Shown: positions 1 to 6,506, numbered from the stretch's first letter. The stretch is DNA of 11,675 nucleotides from CAZBUH01 sp964495095 (GCA_964495095.1 CAZBUH010000060.1:1-11675); one strand, 5' to 3'. The notes: generated by a model not told the origin, from the sequence alone. Translations and numbers: made by a program.

Positions 1-34
1 TGCTTCGGTGGTTCGAATCCACCCTCCTCCACCA
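1..34 (+). tRNA. tRNA 3' end, probably tRNA-Tyr (partial)
   Basis: Only the 3' part is in the window. It shows a T arm with stem GGTGG/CCACC around the loop TTCGAAT, then the acceptor strand CTCCTCC, an A discriminator base and an encoded CCA. The acceptor implies a 5' end reading GGAGGAG. The preceding bases TGCTTC look like the end of a long variable arm. A long variable arm together with discriminator A and a GGAGG-type acceptor fits tRNA-Tyr better than tRNA-Ser (discriminator G) or tRNA-Leu. The anticodon lies outside the window, so the amino acid is inferred. Confidence 0.85.
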
Positions 35-66
35 AAACCGGCAGTCTTTGGATCGCCGGTTTTTCT
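35..66 (+). terminator. Rho-independent terminator after the tRNA
   Basis: The stem ACCGGC (37-42) pairs with GCCGGT (55-60) and is followed by a T-rich run (TTTTTCTTTT). A-residues flank the left arm, so it may also work weakly on the other strand. It directly follows the tRNA CCA end and should end the tRNA transcript. Confidence 0.8.
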
Positions 67-79
67 TTTCGCCCACACC

Positions 80-108
80 TTGCGCCAAGCCCGATCCATT
101 GCTATAAT
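80..108 (+). promoter_or_regulatory. Predicted sigma-70/A promoter of the transporter remnant
   Basis: TTGCGC (80-85) and a perfect TATAAT (103-108) are separated by 17 bases. It sits between the tRNA terminator and the broken transporter gene, about 70 bases before its ATG. Confidence 0.5.
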
Positions 109-179
109 TAACAGAGTACCGCCTGAAGTAAACTGTTCTTGTCTACGGCAAACTCGGCCTTTGCGCAGGAGTGAATACG

Positions 180-786
180 ATGAACAAGAAGACTTTGCCG
201 ATTTTATACGCCCTTCCTGCAGCCGTGTTTTACGTAATAAACACGCCGTTTTCAAAGCTGCCGGTCGAATACATACCCGCAGCGCTTATGGCCGGCCTGC
301 TTTATTTGGGCGCGGGCATCGGCGTGGGGATCATGTACCTTTTTCACATTCGTAAAGAGGATAAAAACGAGCGCCTGACCGAAGCTGATTTGCCATACAC
401 GCTTGGTATGATTGTCCTTGACATTGCAGCGCCGATTTTTCTTATGTTGGGAATTAAGTATAGTTCCTCTTCAAGCGCTTCTCTCCTGGGCAATTTTGAA
501 ATTGCCGCCACGGCAGTAATCGCCCTGTATATTTAAGGAAGCTGTCAGCCACATACTTTACAGCATTGATTTTTATGATAGCAGGCGCAGTATTTGTGGT
601 ACCGGATGCCTTAATTAAAGCGCACTCCCACATTCTACGCATTTGATCATGCACACCCACGACGGAAAAACACATACGCGTGAAATTTCACATGAGCATA
701 TTCACAGCCATATCGCAGCTGAGGACGTTCACAGGCATACGCACAGTGAAAAGGAAATATCTTGTTTGCATCCGCATTCTGTATAA
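180..786 (+). pseudogene. Decayed EamA/DMT-family transporter with histidine-rich C-terminus
   Basis: The ATG at 180 follows AGGAG (167-171) with good spacing; a GTG at 171 in the same frame overlaps that site and is less likely. Codons 180-533 give about 118 residues with four hydrophobic segments and the stretch SLLGNFEIAATAVIALYI, typical of the first half of drug/metabolite transporters, then a TAA (534-536). One frame over, 536-643 reads on as KLSATYFTALIFMIAGAVFVV, which looks like the last membrane segment of the same family, then DALIKAHSH. A further frame change leads into a His-rich tail (649-786; HTHDGKTHT, HEHIHSH). Full members of this His-tailed subgroup are, from memory, over 300 residues, so roughly half of the membrane domain is missing at the join near 534. 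This is an internal deletion plus two frame shifts. The His tail suggests metal handling, but the native substrate is unknown. Confidence 0.8.
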
Positions 787-803
787 TCATTTTTCTACCC
801 CGC

Positions 804-845
804 ATCGTATTTTATAGGTATATAATATACCCTATATCGTATTTT
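804..845. repeat. Direct repeat flanking a palindrome
   Basis: ATCGTATTTT occurs at 804-813 and again at 836-845, 32 bases apart, on either side of the dyad at 817-831. The spacing of about three helical turns would put the copies on the same face of the DNA. It could belong to an operator region, or be chance in AT-rich DNA. Confidence 0.45.
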
Positions 846-850
846 GTCAA
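817..850 (-). promoter_or_regulatory. Leftward consensus promoter with an operator-like dyad on its -10
   Basis: On the minus strand TTGACA (complement of 845-850) and TATTAT (complement of 822-827) are 17 bases apart, a near-perfect sigma-A promoter. The -10 lies inside GGTATATAATATACC (817-831), a perfect 7-bp inverted repeat with one central base, so a repressor bound there would block RNA polymerase. No intact gene lies to its left: the transcript would run antisense through the decayed transporter toward the tRNA. This suggests that its gene has been lost, or that it makes an RNA. Confidence 0.55.
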
Positions 851-869
851 CACCCTTTTTTATTTTTCT

Positions 870-883
870 TACCCTGCGGGGTA
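870..883. promoter_or_regulatory. Dyad TACCC-N4-GGGTA, CsoR-like operator candidate
   Basis: TACCC (870-874) and GGGTA (879-883) form an inverted repeat inside TACCCTGCGGGGTATA. Operators of the CsoR/RcnR (DUF156) family of copper, nickel and persulfide sensors share this TACCC/GGGTA pattern, to my knowledge. It lies about 20 bases upstream of the -35 of the leftward promoter and about 90 bases before the repressor gene on the right, so it could serve either. No csoR gene is in the window; the assignment rests on resemblance only. Confidence 0.35.
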
Positions 884-973
884 TATCTTTCTTTACAAAG
901 GCCAGCCGCTGTGATATTATTGACTTGGCAGGGTCATAATAAATCATCTGTATAATACCTGGGAGGCGGCGTC

Positions 974-1714
974 ATGATATTTACCGAAAAGCTCGATACC
1001 CTTATACAGCGCCGGGGCATCAACCGGAATAAGCTTGCCGACCTGACCGGCATACCCTATACCACCATCATGGGCTTTTACTCAAAGGGCTACTGCAACA
1101 TAAAGCTCTCGACCCTTAAAAAGCTCTCGTCATTTTTCGGCATATCTCTCGACTGCCTTGCCGACGACGGTGCGCCCCTCCCCGATTTTGAGCAGTCCCC
1201 GCCCTCTGAGATAGAGCGGAAATATTCAGCTCTCTCCAGAAAGGGCCAGAATATAGTCTCCGGGCTTATTGACGGGCTGCTGGACTACGACGCGCCGGAG
1301 CAGGAGGATAAACAGCCCGTGTATATCCGGGAATACGTCACTCCCGTTGCGGCCGGCTACGCCTCCCCGGCGGAGGGCGAGGACTATAATTTAATAGAAA
1401 AACCTTCTGACGCGCCGGAAAAGACCGATTTTGCCGTCAGGATAGACGGCGACAGCATGGAGCCGTACATACGGGACGGCTCCCGTGTATACGTGGCCCG
1501 GACAAACGAGCTTGTCCCCGGCGACGTGGGCATTTTCTTTGTGGACGGGGATATGAAGTGCAAGCAGTACTGCGAGGACAGCTTCGGCAATATATATCTG
1601 TTCTCCCTTAACCGGGAGCGGAGCGATGCGGACGTGACTATCCGTGCCTCCTCCGGCATCACGGTTTTCTGCTTCGGCAAGGTGCTTTTGAAAAAACGCC
1701 CGCCCCTGCCCTGA
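974..1714 (+). CDS. XRE-family repressor with S24 (LexA-like) self-cleaving domain
   Basis: A 246-residue DNA-binding regulator of Cro/CI type. Residues about 5-65 form a helix-turn-helix (NRNKLADLTGIPYTTIMGF) and are followed by a linker to about 115. The C-terminal half is a LexA/CI-type S24 peptidase: a candidate Ala127-Gly128 cleavage site in VAAGYAS, the nucleophile Ser161 in GDSMEPYIRDG and the general base Lys197 in MKCKQY. In this family, activated RecA on single-stranded DNA triggers self-cleavage and releases target genes. The start is fixed by GGAGG (962-966) seven bases before the ATG. The promoter is unclear: TATAAT at 951-956 has only TTGGCA 20 bases upstream. No phage genes lie next to it, so it may be a stand-alone SOS-linked or domesticated repressor. 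Its targets are unknown; the palindromes at 817-831 and 870-883 are nearby candidates. Confidence 0.9.
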   Translation: MIFTEKLDTLIQRRGINRNKLADLTGIPYTTIMGFYSKGYCNIKLSTLKKLSSFFGISLDCLADDGAPLPDFEQSPPSEIERKYSALSRKGQNIVSGLIDGLLDYDAPEQEDKQPVYIREYVTPVAAGYASPAEGEDYNLIEKPSDAPEKTDFAVRIDGDSMEPYIRDGSRVYVARTNELVPGDVGIFFVDGDMKCKQYCEDSFGNIYLFSLNRERSDADVTIRASSGITVFCFGKVLLKKRPPLP

Positions 1715-1743
1715 AATGCGCCCCGTCAGGCGATGCCGGTATA

Positions 1744-1772
1744 TTGACAAAAACACATAAATAGTATAGACT
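1744..1772 (+). promoter_or_regulatory. Predicted promoter of the nifS-nadA-nifU operon
   Basis: A perfect -35 TTGACA (1744-1749) is followed by an AT-rich stretch. The -10 is ambiguous: TAGACT at 17 bases (1767-1772) or TATAGA at 15 bases (1765-1770). The hexamer TAGTAT occurs twice around it (1762-1767 and 1773-1778), which could be part of an operator. The leader to the ATG at 1843 is about 65 bases and shows no clear riboswitch or terminator. Confidence 0.5.
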
Positions 1773-1842
1773 TAGTATGTAATGGAAGATGACACGGTTA
1801 GTTTTAACAAATCCCGGTCATATATAAAAAGGAGATATCCCT

Positions 1843-3027
1843 ATGTCAAGACTTGTATATGCGGACAATGCCGGAACAACAGCAATGTCCCAAGTGTCCA
1901 TCGACGCCATGATTCCCTTCATGGCCGAGAATTTCGGCAACCCGTCGGGTATATACAGTGTGGGCAGAGAAGCCAAAAAAGGCTTGGAGGCCGCCCGTGA
2001 AACCGTGGCCTCCTGCATCAACTGTAGCCCGGCAGAGCTTTATTTCACCGGCGGCGGCACCGAGGCGGACAATATCGCCATCAAGGGCTTCGCCGAGGCA
2101 AATTCCAAAAAGGGAAAGCACATTATCACCTCATCTGTGGAGCACCACGCCATCACCCACACTATGGACTGGATGAAAAAGCAGGGCTATGAGATAACCT
2201 GCCTGCCTGTGGACGAATACGGCAAAATATCCCTTACAGACCTTGAAAACGCCATCCGTCCCGACACCGTCCTTATCACCATAATGGCGGCGAACAACGA
2301 GATAGGCACCATCATGCCCGTAAAGGAAATCGGTGAGATCGCCCATAAGCACGGCGTCGTATTCCACACGGACGCTGTCCAGGCGGTGGGCCATATTCCC
2401 ATAGACGTTCAGGCTATGAACATCGACATGCTCTCCATGGCGGCACACAAATTCCGGGGGCCCAAGGGCGTCGGCGCCCTGTATGTGAAAAAGGGCGTAT
2501 CCTTCCTCCCCGTTATCCACGGCGGCGGCCAGGAGAAAAACAAGCGCTCAGGCACCGAGAACGTGGCCGGCATCGCCGGCATGGCCGCGGCCCTTAAGGA
2601 CGCCTGCGACCATATGGACGGCAATATGGCGAAGGTCTCCGCCATGCGCGACAGGCTCATTACGGAGCTTACGAAAATACCCTATTCCCGCCTTACAGGC
2701 CATCCCACCGACCGTCTCCCCGGCACCGCCTCCTTTGTATTCGAGTGCGTAGAGGGCGAGAGCCTTGTGCTCTGCCTGGATATGGAGGGCATATGCGCCT
2801 CCTCCGGCTCCGCCTGCTCCTCCGCCTCTCTCGACCCCAGCCATGTGCTGCTGGCCATCGGCCTCCCCCACGAGGTCGCCCACGGCTCCCTGCGGCTCAC
2901 AATAAACGAGTGCACCACCGACGAGGACATCGACTACATTCTCGAGAAGCTCCCGCCTATAATAGAGCGGCTGCGGTCCATGTCGCCTGTCTGGGAGGAT
3001 CTGATGCATGGAAAAGCTTACTATTGA
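1843..3027 (+). CDS. nifS: Cysteine desulfurase (NifS/IscS family)
   Basis: A PLP enzyme of 394 residues, the normal length, that takes sulfur from cysteine as a persulfide and passes it to Fe-S scaffolds, leaving alanine. Visible landmarks are the N-terminal YADNAGTT, a His pair at 101-102 in SVEHHAIT (stacks on or near PLP), HTDAVQ around Asp177, the PLP-lysine Lys203 in AAHKFRGPKG, RSGTEN (235-240) and the persulfide-bearing Cys325 in SSGSACSSASLDPSHVL. The loop around Cys325 is of the NifS/IscS (group I) type rather than SufS. The start is set by AAAGGAGA (1828-1834). The end overlaps nadA by 20 bases, so the two are translationally coupled. Placed with nadA and nifU, it most likely supplies sulfur for the NadA cluster and perhaps other Fe-S proteins. 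In Bacillus a nifS homologue is also linked to NAD genes. There is no iscR-type regulator in front of it. Confidence 0.95.
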   Translation: MSRLVYADNAGTTAMSQVSIDAMIPFMAENFGNPSGIYSVGREAKKGLEAARETVASCINCSPAELYFTGGGTEADNIAIKGFAEANSKKGKHIITSSVEHHAITHTMDWMKKQGYEITCLPVDEYGKISLTDLENAIRPDTVLITIMAANNEIGTIMPVKEIGEIAHKHGVVFHTDAVQAVGHIPIDVQAMNIDMLSMAAHKFRGPKGVGALYVKKGVSFLPVIHGGGQEKNKRSGTENVAGIAGMAAALKDACDHMDGNMAKVSAMRDRLITELTKIPYSRLTGHPTDRLPGTASFVFECVEGESLVLCLDMEGICASSGSACSSASLDPSHVLLAIGLPHEVAHGSLRLTINECTTDEDIDYILEKLPPIIERLRSMSPVWEDLMHGKAYY

Positions 3028-3934
3028 TGAAATAAACATGCTCCAGCAGAAGATAACCGAACTCAAAAAGCAAAAAAACGCCATGGTTTTCGCCCACTAT
3101 TACCAGCGCCTTGAGGTGCAGGACGCGGCGGACCGTGTCTGTGACTCTTTCCAGATGGCAAAGCTCGCCATGGAGTCCGACGCCGATATCATAGTCATCT
3201 GCGGCGTCCATTTTATGGCTGAGAGCGCGAAAATATTGAATCCCTCCAAAAAAGTGCTTATCCCCGTCCCCGACGCCGGCTGCCCCATGGCGGACATGGT
3301 TACGCCGGAGGACGTGCTGAGGCTCCGCGCCCAGTACCCGGAAGCGGCGGTTATGTGTTATGTAAACTCCTCTGCCGCGGTAAAGGCCGTTTCAGATATC
3401 TGCTGCACCTCCTCCTCCGCCATACGCGTGGCGAAATCCCTTAAGGAAAAGCAGATAATTTTCGTGCCTGATATGCACCTTGGAAAATACACGGCAATTA
3501 ATGTGCCGGAAAAGGAATTTATTTTCCACAACGGCTTCTGCCCCACCCACCACAAAATTTCCGAGGCGGATATAAAGGCCGCCAAGGCCGCCCATCCCGG
3601 CGCGAAATTCACGGTGCACCCCGAGTGCCGGGACGAGGTTGTGGCTATGGCCGACCACGTGGGCAGTACAGCCGAAATAATCGATTACGTCCGCAATAAA
3701 GACGCGGAGGAATTTATAATCGGCACCGAGGAGGGCATTATAGACAGGCTCCGCCGTGAGCTGCCGGACAAAAAGATATACGCGGCATCGTCCAGCTTTG
3801 TCTGCCCCAACATGAAAAAGACACACCTCGAAGACCTCTACGAGTGCCTCCGGGATGAGAAATTTGAAATAAAAATGACCGATGAGGAAATAACCGGGGC
3901 CAAAAAGAGCCTCGACCGCATGGTCAGAGTATAG
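3008..3934 (+). CDS. nadA: Quinolinate synthase NadA
   Basis: It condenses iminoaspartate with dihydroxyacetone phosphate to quinolinate, the precursor of NAD, using a [4Fe-4S] cluster. The 308-residue length fits the short, three-domain NadA type. Clear family motifs run through it: FAHYYQ (28-33), GVHFMAESAKIL (66-77), PDAGCPMADM (88-97), YVNSSAAVKA, CCTSSSA, PDMHLGKY, HPECRDEVV, GSTAEIIDY, IGTEEGII and CPNMKKTHLEDLYECL. The three cluster-binding cysteines are Cys92, Cys178 (in GFCPTHH) and Cys266 (in FVCPNM). The start at 3008 has GGGAGG (2993-2998) upstream and lies inside the end of nifS. nadB (or an aspartate dehydrogenase) and nadC are not in the window, so the other de novo steps must be encoded elsewhere or be absent. 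Confidence 0.97.
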   Translation: MEKLTIDEINMLQQKITELKKQKNAMVFAHYYQRLEVQDAADRVCDSFQMAKLAMESDADIIVICGVHFMAESAKILNPSKKVLIPVPDAGCPMADMVTPEDVLRLRAQYPEAAVMCYVNSSAAVKAVSDICCTSSSAIRVAKSLKEKQIIFVPDMHLGKYTAINVPEKEFIFHNGFCPTHHKISEADIKAAKAAHPGAKFTVHPECRDEVVAMADHVGSTAEIIDYVRNKDAEEFIIGTEEGIIDRLRRELPDKKIYAASSSFVCPNMKKTHLEDLYECLRDEKFEIKMTDEEITGAKKSLDRMVRV

Positions 3935-3945
3935 GAGGTACCACA

Positions 3946-4374
3946 ATGTATTCCGAAAAAGTAATGGATCATTTCTCCCACCCCAGAAACGTAGGCGAGC
4001 TGGCCGACGCCAACGCCATCGGCCAGGTGGGAAACCCCAAGTGCGGGGATATCATGAAAATATACATGAAGATTGAGGACGACGTTATCAAAGACGTAAG
4101 CTTCAAGACCTTCGGCTGCGGGGCCGCAATAGCCACAAGCTCCATGGCCACTGAGCTTGTTAAGGGCAAGACCATCCCGGAGGCGCTCAAGCTCACAAAT
4201 TCCGCTGTGGCGGAGGCTCTGGACGGGCTGCCCCCCCAGAAGCTCCACTGCTCCGTGCTGGCGGAGGAGGGCATAAAGTCCGCCATCGCCGACTACTACA
4301 AGAAGCAGGGCATCGATCCCACGCCCATAGTAGGCTGCAGCTGCGACTGCGAGGCCTGCCATAACGAGCACTGA
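3946..4374 (+). CDS. nifU: Fe-S cluster scaffold protein, NifU/IscU family
   Basis: A 142-residue scaffold on which NifS-derived sulfur and iron are built into clusters before transfer. The N-terminal MYSEKVMDHFSHPRNVG is characteristic. The three scaffold cysteines are Cys33 (PKCGD, with the conserved Asp35), Cys58 (TFGCGAAIA) and Cys102 (HCSVLAEE). A tail after residue 125 carries four more cysteines close together (131, 133, 135, 138; GCSCDCEACHNEH). This tail is not part of the IscU core and could bind metal. The C-terminal domains of long NifU proteins (ferredoxin-like middle, Nfu end) are absent. The AGGAGGT site (3933-3939) overlaps the nadA stop codon, so it is the third gene of the operon. 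The natural client is probably NadA. Confidence 0.93.
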   Translation: MYSEKVMDHFSHPRNVGELADANAIGQVGNPKCGDIMKIYMKIEDDVIKDVSFKTFGCGAAIATSSMATELVKGKTIPEALKLTNSAVAEALDGLPPQKLHCSVLAEEGIKSAIADYYKKQGIDPTPIVGCSCDCEACHNEH

Positions 4375-4388
4375 TTTCCCAATAACGT

Positions 4389-4425
4389 AAAAAGCCCGTC
4401 CCGGCGAACATTCGCCGGAGCGGGC
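4389..4425 (-). terminator. Terminator of the leftward lipoprotein gene
   Basis: A long stem (4394-4425) pairs GCCCG with CGGGC and CCGGCGAA with TTCGCCGG, with one mismatch and a 2-base loop. On the minus strand it ends in five T residues (complement of 4389-4393), so it stops transcripts from the gene at 4511-5428. On the plus strand no T run follows. Confidence 0.75.
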
Positions 4426-4460
4426 GTTACTGCTGTATCATTTATTCTGCGCAGATATAA

Positions 4461-4500
4461 ATCTGGACTGCCAAAGATGCTTTGACAGTCCGGATTTTTT
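4461..4500 (+). terminator. Terminator of the nifS-nadA-nifU operon
   Basis: ATCTGGACTG (4461-4470) pairs with CAGTCCGGAT (4486-4495), with an inner CAAAG/CTTTG stem, followed by six T residues (4495-4500). It lies about 90 bases after the nifU stop and faces the terminator of the convergent gene. Confidence 0.85.
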
Positions 4501-4510
4501 ATGTAAAATA

Positions 4511-5428
4511 TTACGGCCTTACGGTGTATTCCCCGTCTATCAGATATCCGCCGCTCCAATCCTCGCTGCTCCAGACCTGAAGCTCCAGCGAAATTTCCTC
4601 AACATCGTCTATCCGTTTAAGCTCGTCCTCGTCCCACTGGATATACCCGTAGACATGGCAGTCTGTGGGCACCGTTTCGCTCCACCAGGCTTCGCATTCC
4701 CTGCCGTTTATTTTGGAATCCTCCAAAGTACAGAAAACCTCTCTGCCGGAGGTGTTCTCAACATACACATTGAGAATATACGCTTCCCAACTGTCGTTCC
4801 AGCCGCCGCCGAGAGACAGCATACGGAAGCCCTCCGTACTGACTATCACAGCGCCCTCCGGAGCCGGGTCCGGCCCCTCGTAGGCGCTCTCCCCCTGCGG
4901 GTAAAAGACAGCCTCCGCGCCGTCGGCGTAATAGTCCGCACCCCAGTCGTCCTCGGGATAGGCTGTGAGCTTCATATAAATCTTCTTCACGTCCGTCACG
5001 TGGCTCTCCCGCAGCTCCATTACGTCCCACTGAAGCTCCGATTCCTCAGTCTCGCCCTCGTCCACATCGCATATCCAGCAGGGGTCACAGACAGCGTCGT
5101 TTACCGTCACCGTGTCCGCAGTTATTGTCATATCCTCGTCGGTCTTGTTTTCCGCCAGGAGCTTTACGCTGTAGCTCCACTGATCAAAATATACGCCTGT
5201 GACCTTCAGCGAAAAATACTCGTTATCATACAGCACCGTCTCCCCCGCCGCAGCGGCCCCAAAAGAGGGAGCCTCGCCCACCGACGGCGTAAAATTCGCC
5301 TCCGTGGCATCGATGCCCAGCTTCTCGTTTCTCCTCCGCACCGCCTCGCGTTTGCTGGAGCTGCACCCCGTAAGGCCCAGCGCCATAATAATCGCCAGGA
5401 AAAGCGCCAGAATCCTTTCCCCTCTCAT
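4511..5428 (-). CDS. Uncharacterised lipoprotein with two related domains
   Basis: I do not recognise a named family. With the start at 5428, which has GGAGG seven bases before it (the in-frame ATG 18 bases further out has none), the protein has 305 residues. Residues 1-21 form a lipoprotein signal peptide with lipobox LTGC and Cys22 as the lipid-modified residue. It should be anchored on the outside of the membrane. After a linker (about 23-64) two similar segments follow, about 67-177 and 193-305. Both have a beta-rich start ending in a VENTS/AENKT-type turn, a cysteine-containing middle (VNDAVC; INGREC), LQWD/IQWD, a charged stretch (ESHVTDVKKI; RIDDVEEI) and a PEDDW/SSEDW motif. They look like a duplicated Ig-like domain, of the kind seen in small secreted Firmicute proteins. 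The mature part is very acidic. It is a single-gene unit with its own promoter and terminator. Function unknown. Confidence 0.8.
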   Translation of the reverse strand: MRGERILALFLAIIMALGLTGCSSSKREAVRRRNEKLGIDATEANFTPSVGEAPSFGAAAAGETVLYDNEYFSLKVTGVYFDQWSYSVKLLAENKTDEDMTITADTVTVNDAVCDPCWICDVDEGETEESELQWDVMELRESHVTDVKKIYMKLTAYPEDDWGADYYADGAEAVFYPQGESAYEGPDPAPEGAVIVSTEGFRMLSLGGGWNDSWEAYILNVYVENTSGREVFCTLEDSKINGRECEAWWSETVPTDCHVYGYIQWDEDELKRIDDVEEISLELQVWSSEDWSGGYLIDGEYTVRP

Positions 5429-5474
5429 AGCCGCCTCCAAATCCAATATAATGTTTTTTCCTGTATGCGATTTT

Positions 5475-5503
5475 ATTCTATCACCGCCCCACGGTCCTGT
5501 CCA
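5475..5503 (-). promoter_or_regulatory. Predicted promoter of the lipoprotein gene
   Basis: On the minus strand TGGACA (complement of 5498-5503) and TAGAAT (complement of 5475-5480) are exactly 17 bases apart. It is divergent from the LysR promoter at 5518-5546, and the two -35 regions are about 15 bases apart. Confidence 0.6.
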
Positions 5504-5517
5504 CAGAAATTTTTATA

Positions 5518-5546
5518 TTTACCGCAGCGCCGATTTCCTGTATAAT
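5518..5546 (+). promoter_or_regulatory. Predicted promoter of the LysR-type gene
   Basis: TTTACC (5518-5523) and a perfect TATAAT (5541-5546) are 17 bases apart. It lies back to back with the promoter of the leftward lipoprotein gene, so one bound regulator could affect both genes. Confidence 0.5.
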
Positions 5547-5618
5547 TATCCTGCCGCCGCCCTGAAAGACCCCCGACTGGAAACACGGCGTGATTATTCT
5601 GAAAGGAAACCCCATAAA

Positions 5619-6506
5619 ATGAATCAGCTTCAAAAGGAGTATTTTCTCTCCGTCGCCCGCACCGGCAGCTTCGGCCGCTCGGCCTATGAGCTTTACGTGT
5701 CCTCCTCCGCCATAAGCAAGCAGATAACCGCTCTCGAGGCGGAGCTGGGCTGCACTCTGTTCACCCGCTCCGCAAAGGGCTCCCAGCTCACCCCGGCGGG
5801 AGAGGTTTTCTACAACTATTTTGTAGAGGAGGACACCCGCTTTATAAACGCCATGAAATCCGCCAGGAAGCTGAGCGCAGAGCCGGACGCGGTCATATCT
5901 CTGGCCCTTCCCCGGGAATGGGACATAGCCCTTAAGCTGAACGATTTGCAGCAGAAGCTGGTGGAATACTCCGGAGTCCCCGCTTTATATGAGCTTTTGG
6001 ACGTAAACTCCCTGTGCCGGCGTCTTGAGGGCGGCGCAGTGGACCTTGTGCTCTGCCCAAGGACAATGCTGGAAAACCTCCACAACACCGACTCCCGGGA
6101 CATTGCGGAGCTGCACTACGCGATACTTTTTTCTGAAAACCATCCGGCTGCGGCCTGCGAGCGGCCGGCCCCGCCGGATTTTAACGACTGTTCCCTTGTG
6201 GCTGTCCGCAGCGACTCGCCCCACATAATCCCGTACAGCGTCAGCACCGGCCTCTGCAAGGCCCTCGGCATAGAGTACAGGAACATTTTCGACATGGTGA
6301 ATTTCGACACCGCCGTAAACTGCGTTGAGGCCGGCACCGGCTTCATGTTCGCCGACGAGTGGAGCCGGGTGCTCCGCAACAGGAATTTCAGGAGCATACC
6401 TATCGAACAGACCTTTACCGTCTCCCTCGCCTGGAACCGGGACAACGAAAATTCCTCCCTCCCGCGCCTGGCTGAGGCTTTCAGAAGGATACTTGCGGCG
6501 GGGTAA
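5619..6506 (+). CDS. LysR-family transcriptional regulator
   Basis: A 295-residue regulator of the usual LysR length. Residues 1-60 are the winged helix-turn-helix (QKEYFLSVARTGSF, then AISKQITALEAELGCTLF, then the LTPAGEVFY end), followed by a linker helix and a periplasmic-binding-like effector domain (about 90-295). The ATG at 5619 has AAAGGAAA upstream; the frame is open further upstream, but that part runs antisense through the lipoprotein gene and lacks LysR similarity. LysR proteins mostly bind near divergent or adjacent promoters and respond to a small molecule. The likely targets are the divergent lipoprotein gene and the solute-binding protein gene 140 bases downstream, whose -35 is poor as expected for an activated promoter. 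The effector is unknown. The C-terminal domain looks divergent from well-known members. Confidence 0.92.
   Translation: MNQLQKEYFLSVARTGSFGRSAYELYVSSSAISKQITALEAELGCTLFTRSAKGSQLTPAGEVFYNYFVEEDTRFINAMKSARKLSAEPDAVISLALPREWDIALKLNDLQQKLVEYSGVPALYELLDVNSLCRRLEGGAVDLVLCPRTMLENLHNTDSRDIAELHYAILFSENHPAAACERPAPPDFNDCSLVAVRSDSPHIIPYSVSTGLCKALGIEYRNIFDMVNFDTAVNCVEAGTGFMFADEWSRVLRNRNFRSIPIEQTFTVSLAWNRDNENSSLPRLAEAFRRILAAG

Noticed and set aside
649..786. A separate small histidine-rich metal-binding peptide gene starting at ATG 649
   Set aside because: No ribosome binding site precedes it, and its content matches the His-rich tail of the broken transporter just upstream.
652..795. A 47-codon minus-strand frame downstream of the orphan leftward promoter
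   Set aside because: It is only the complement of the His-tail codons, lacks a good ribosome binding site and shows no recognisable motif.
1798..1809. Inverted repeat GTTA-GTTT-TAAC in the nifS leader as an operator or riboswitch
   Set aside because: Too short and too likely by chance in AT-rich DNA; no aptamer-like structure surrounds it.
4655..5545. A 296-codon open frame on the plus strand antisense to the lipoprotein gene
   Set aside because: Low-complexity, arginine-rich translation without domains; the opposite frame has a lipobox, internal repeats, promoter and terminator.
5199..5618. N-terminal extension of the LysR gene
   Set aside because: The frame is open upstream, but LysR proteins begin right at MNQLQKEYF. 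The extension runs antisense into the lipoprotein gene and passes through the predicted promoters.
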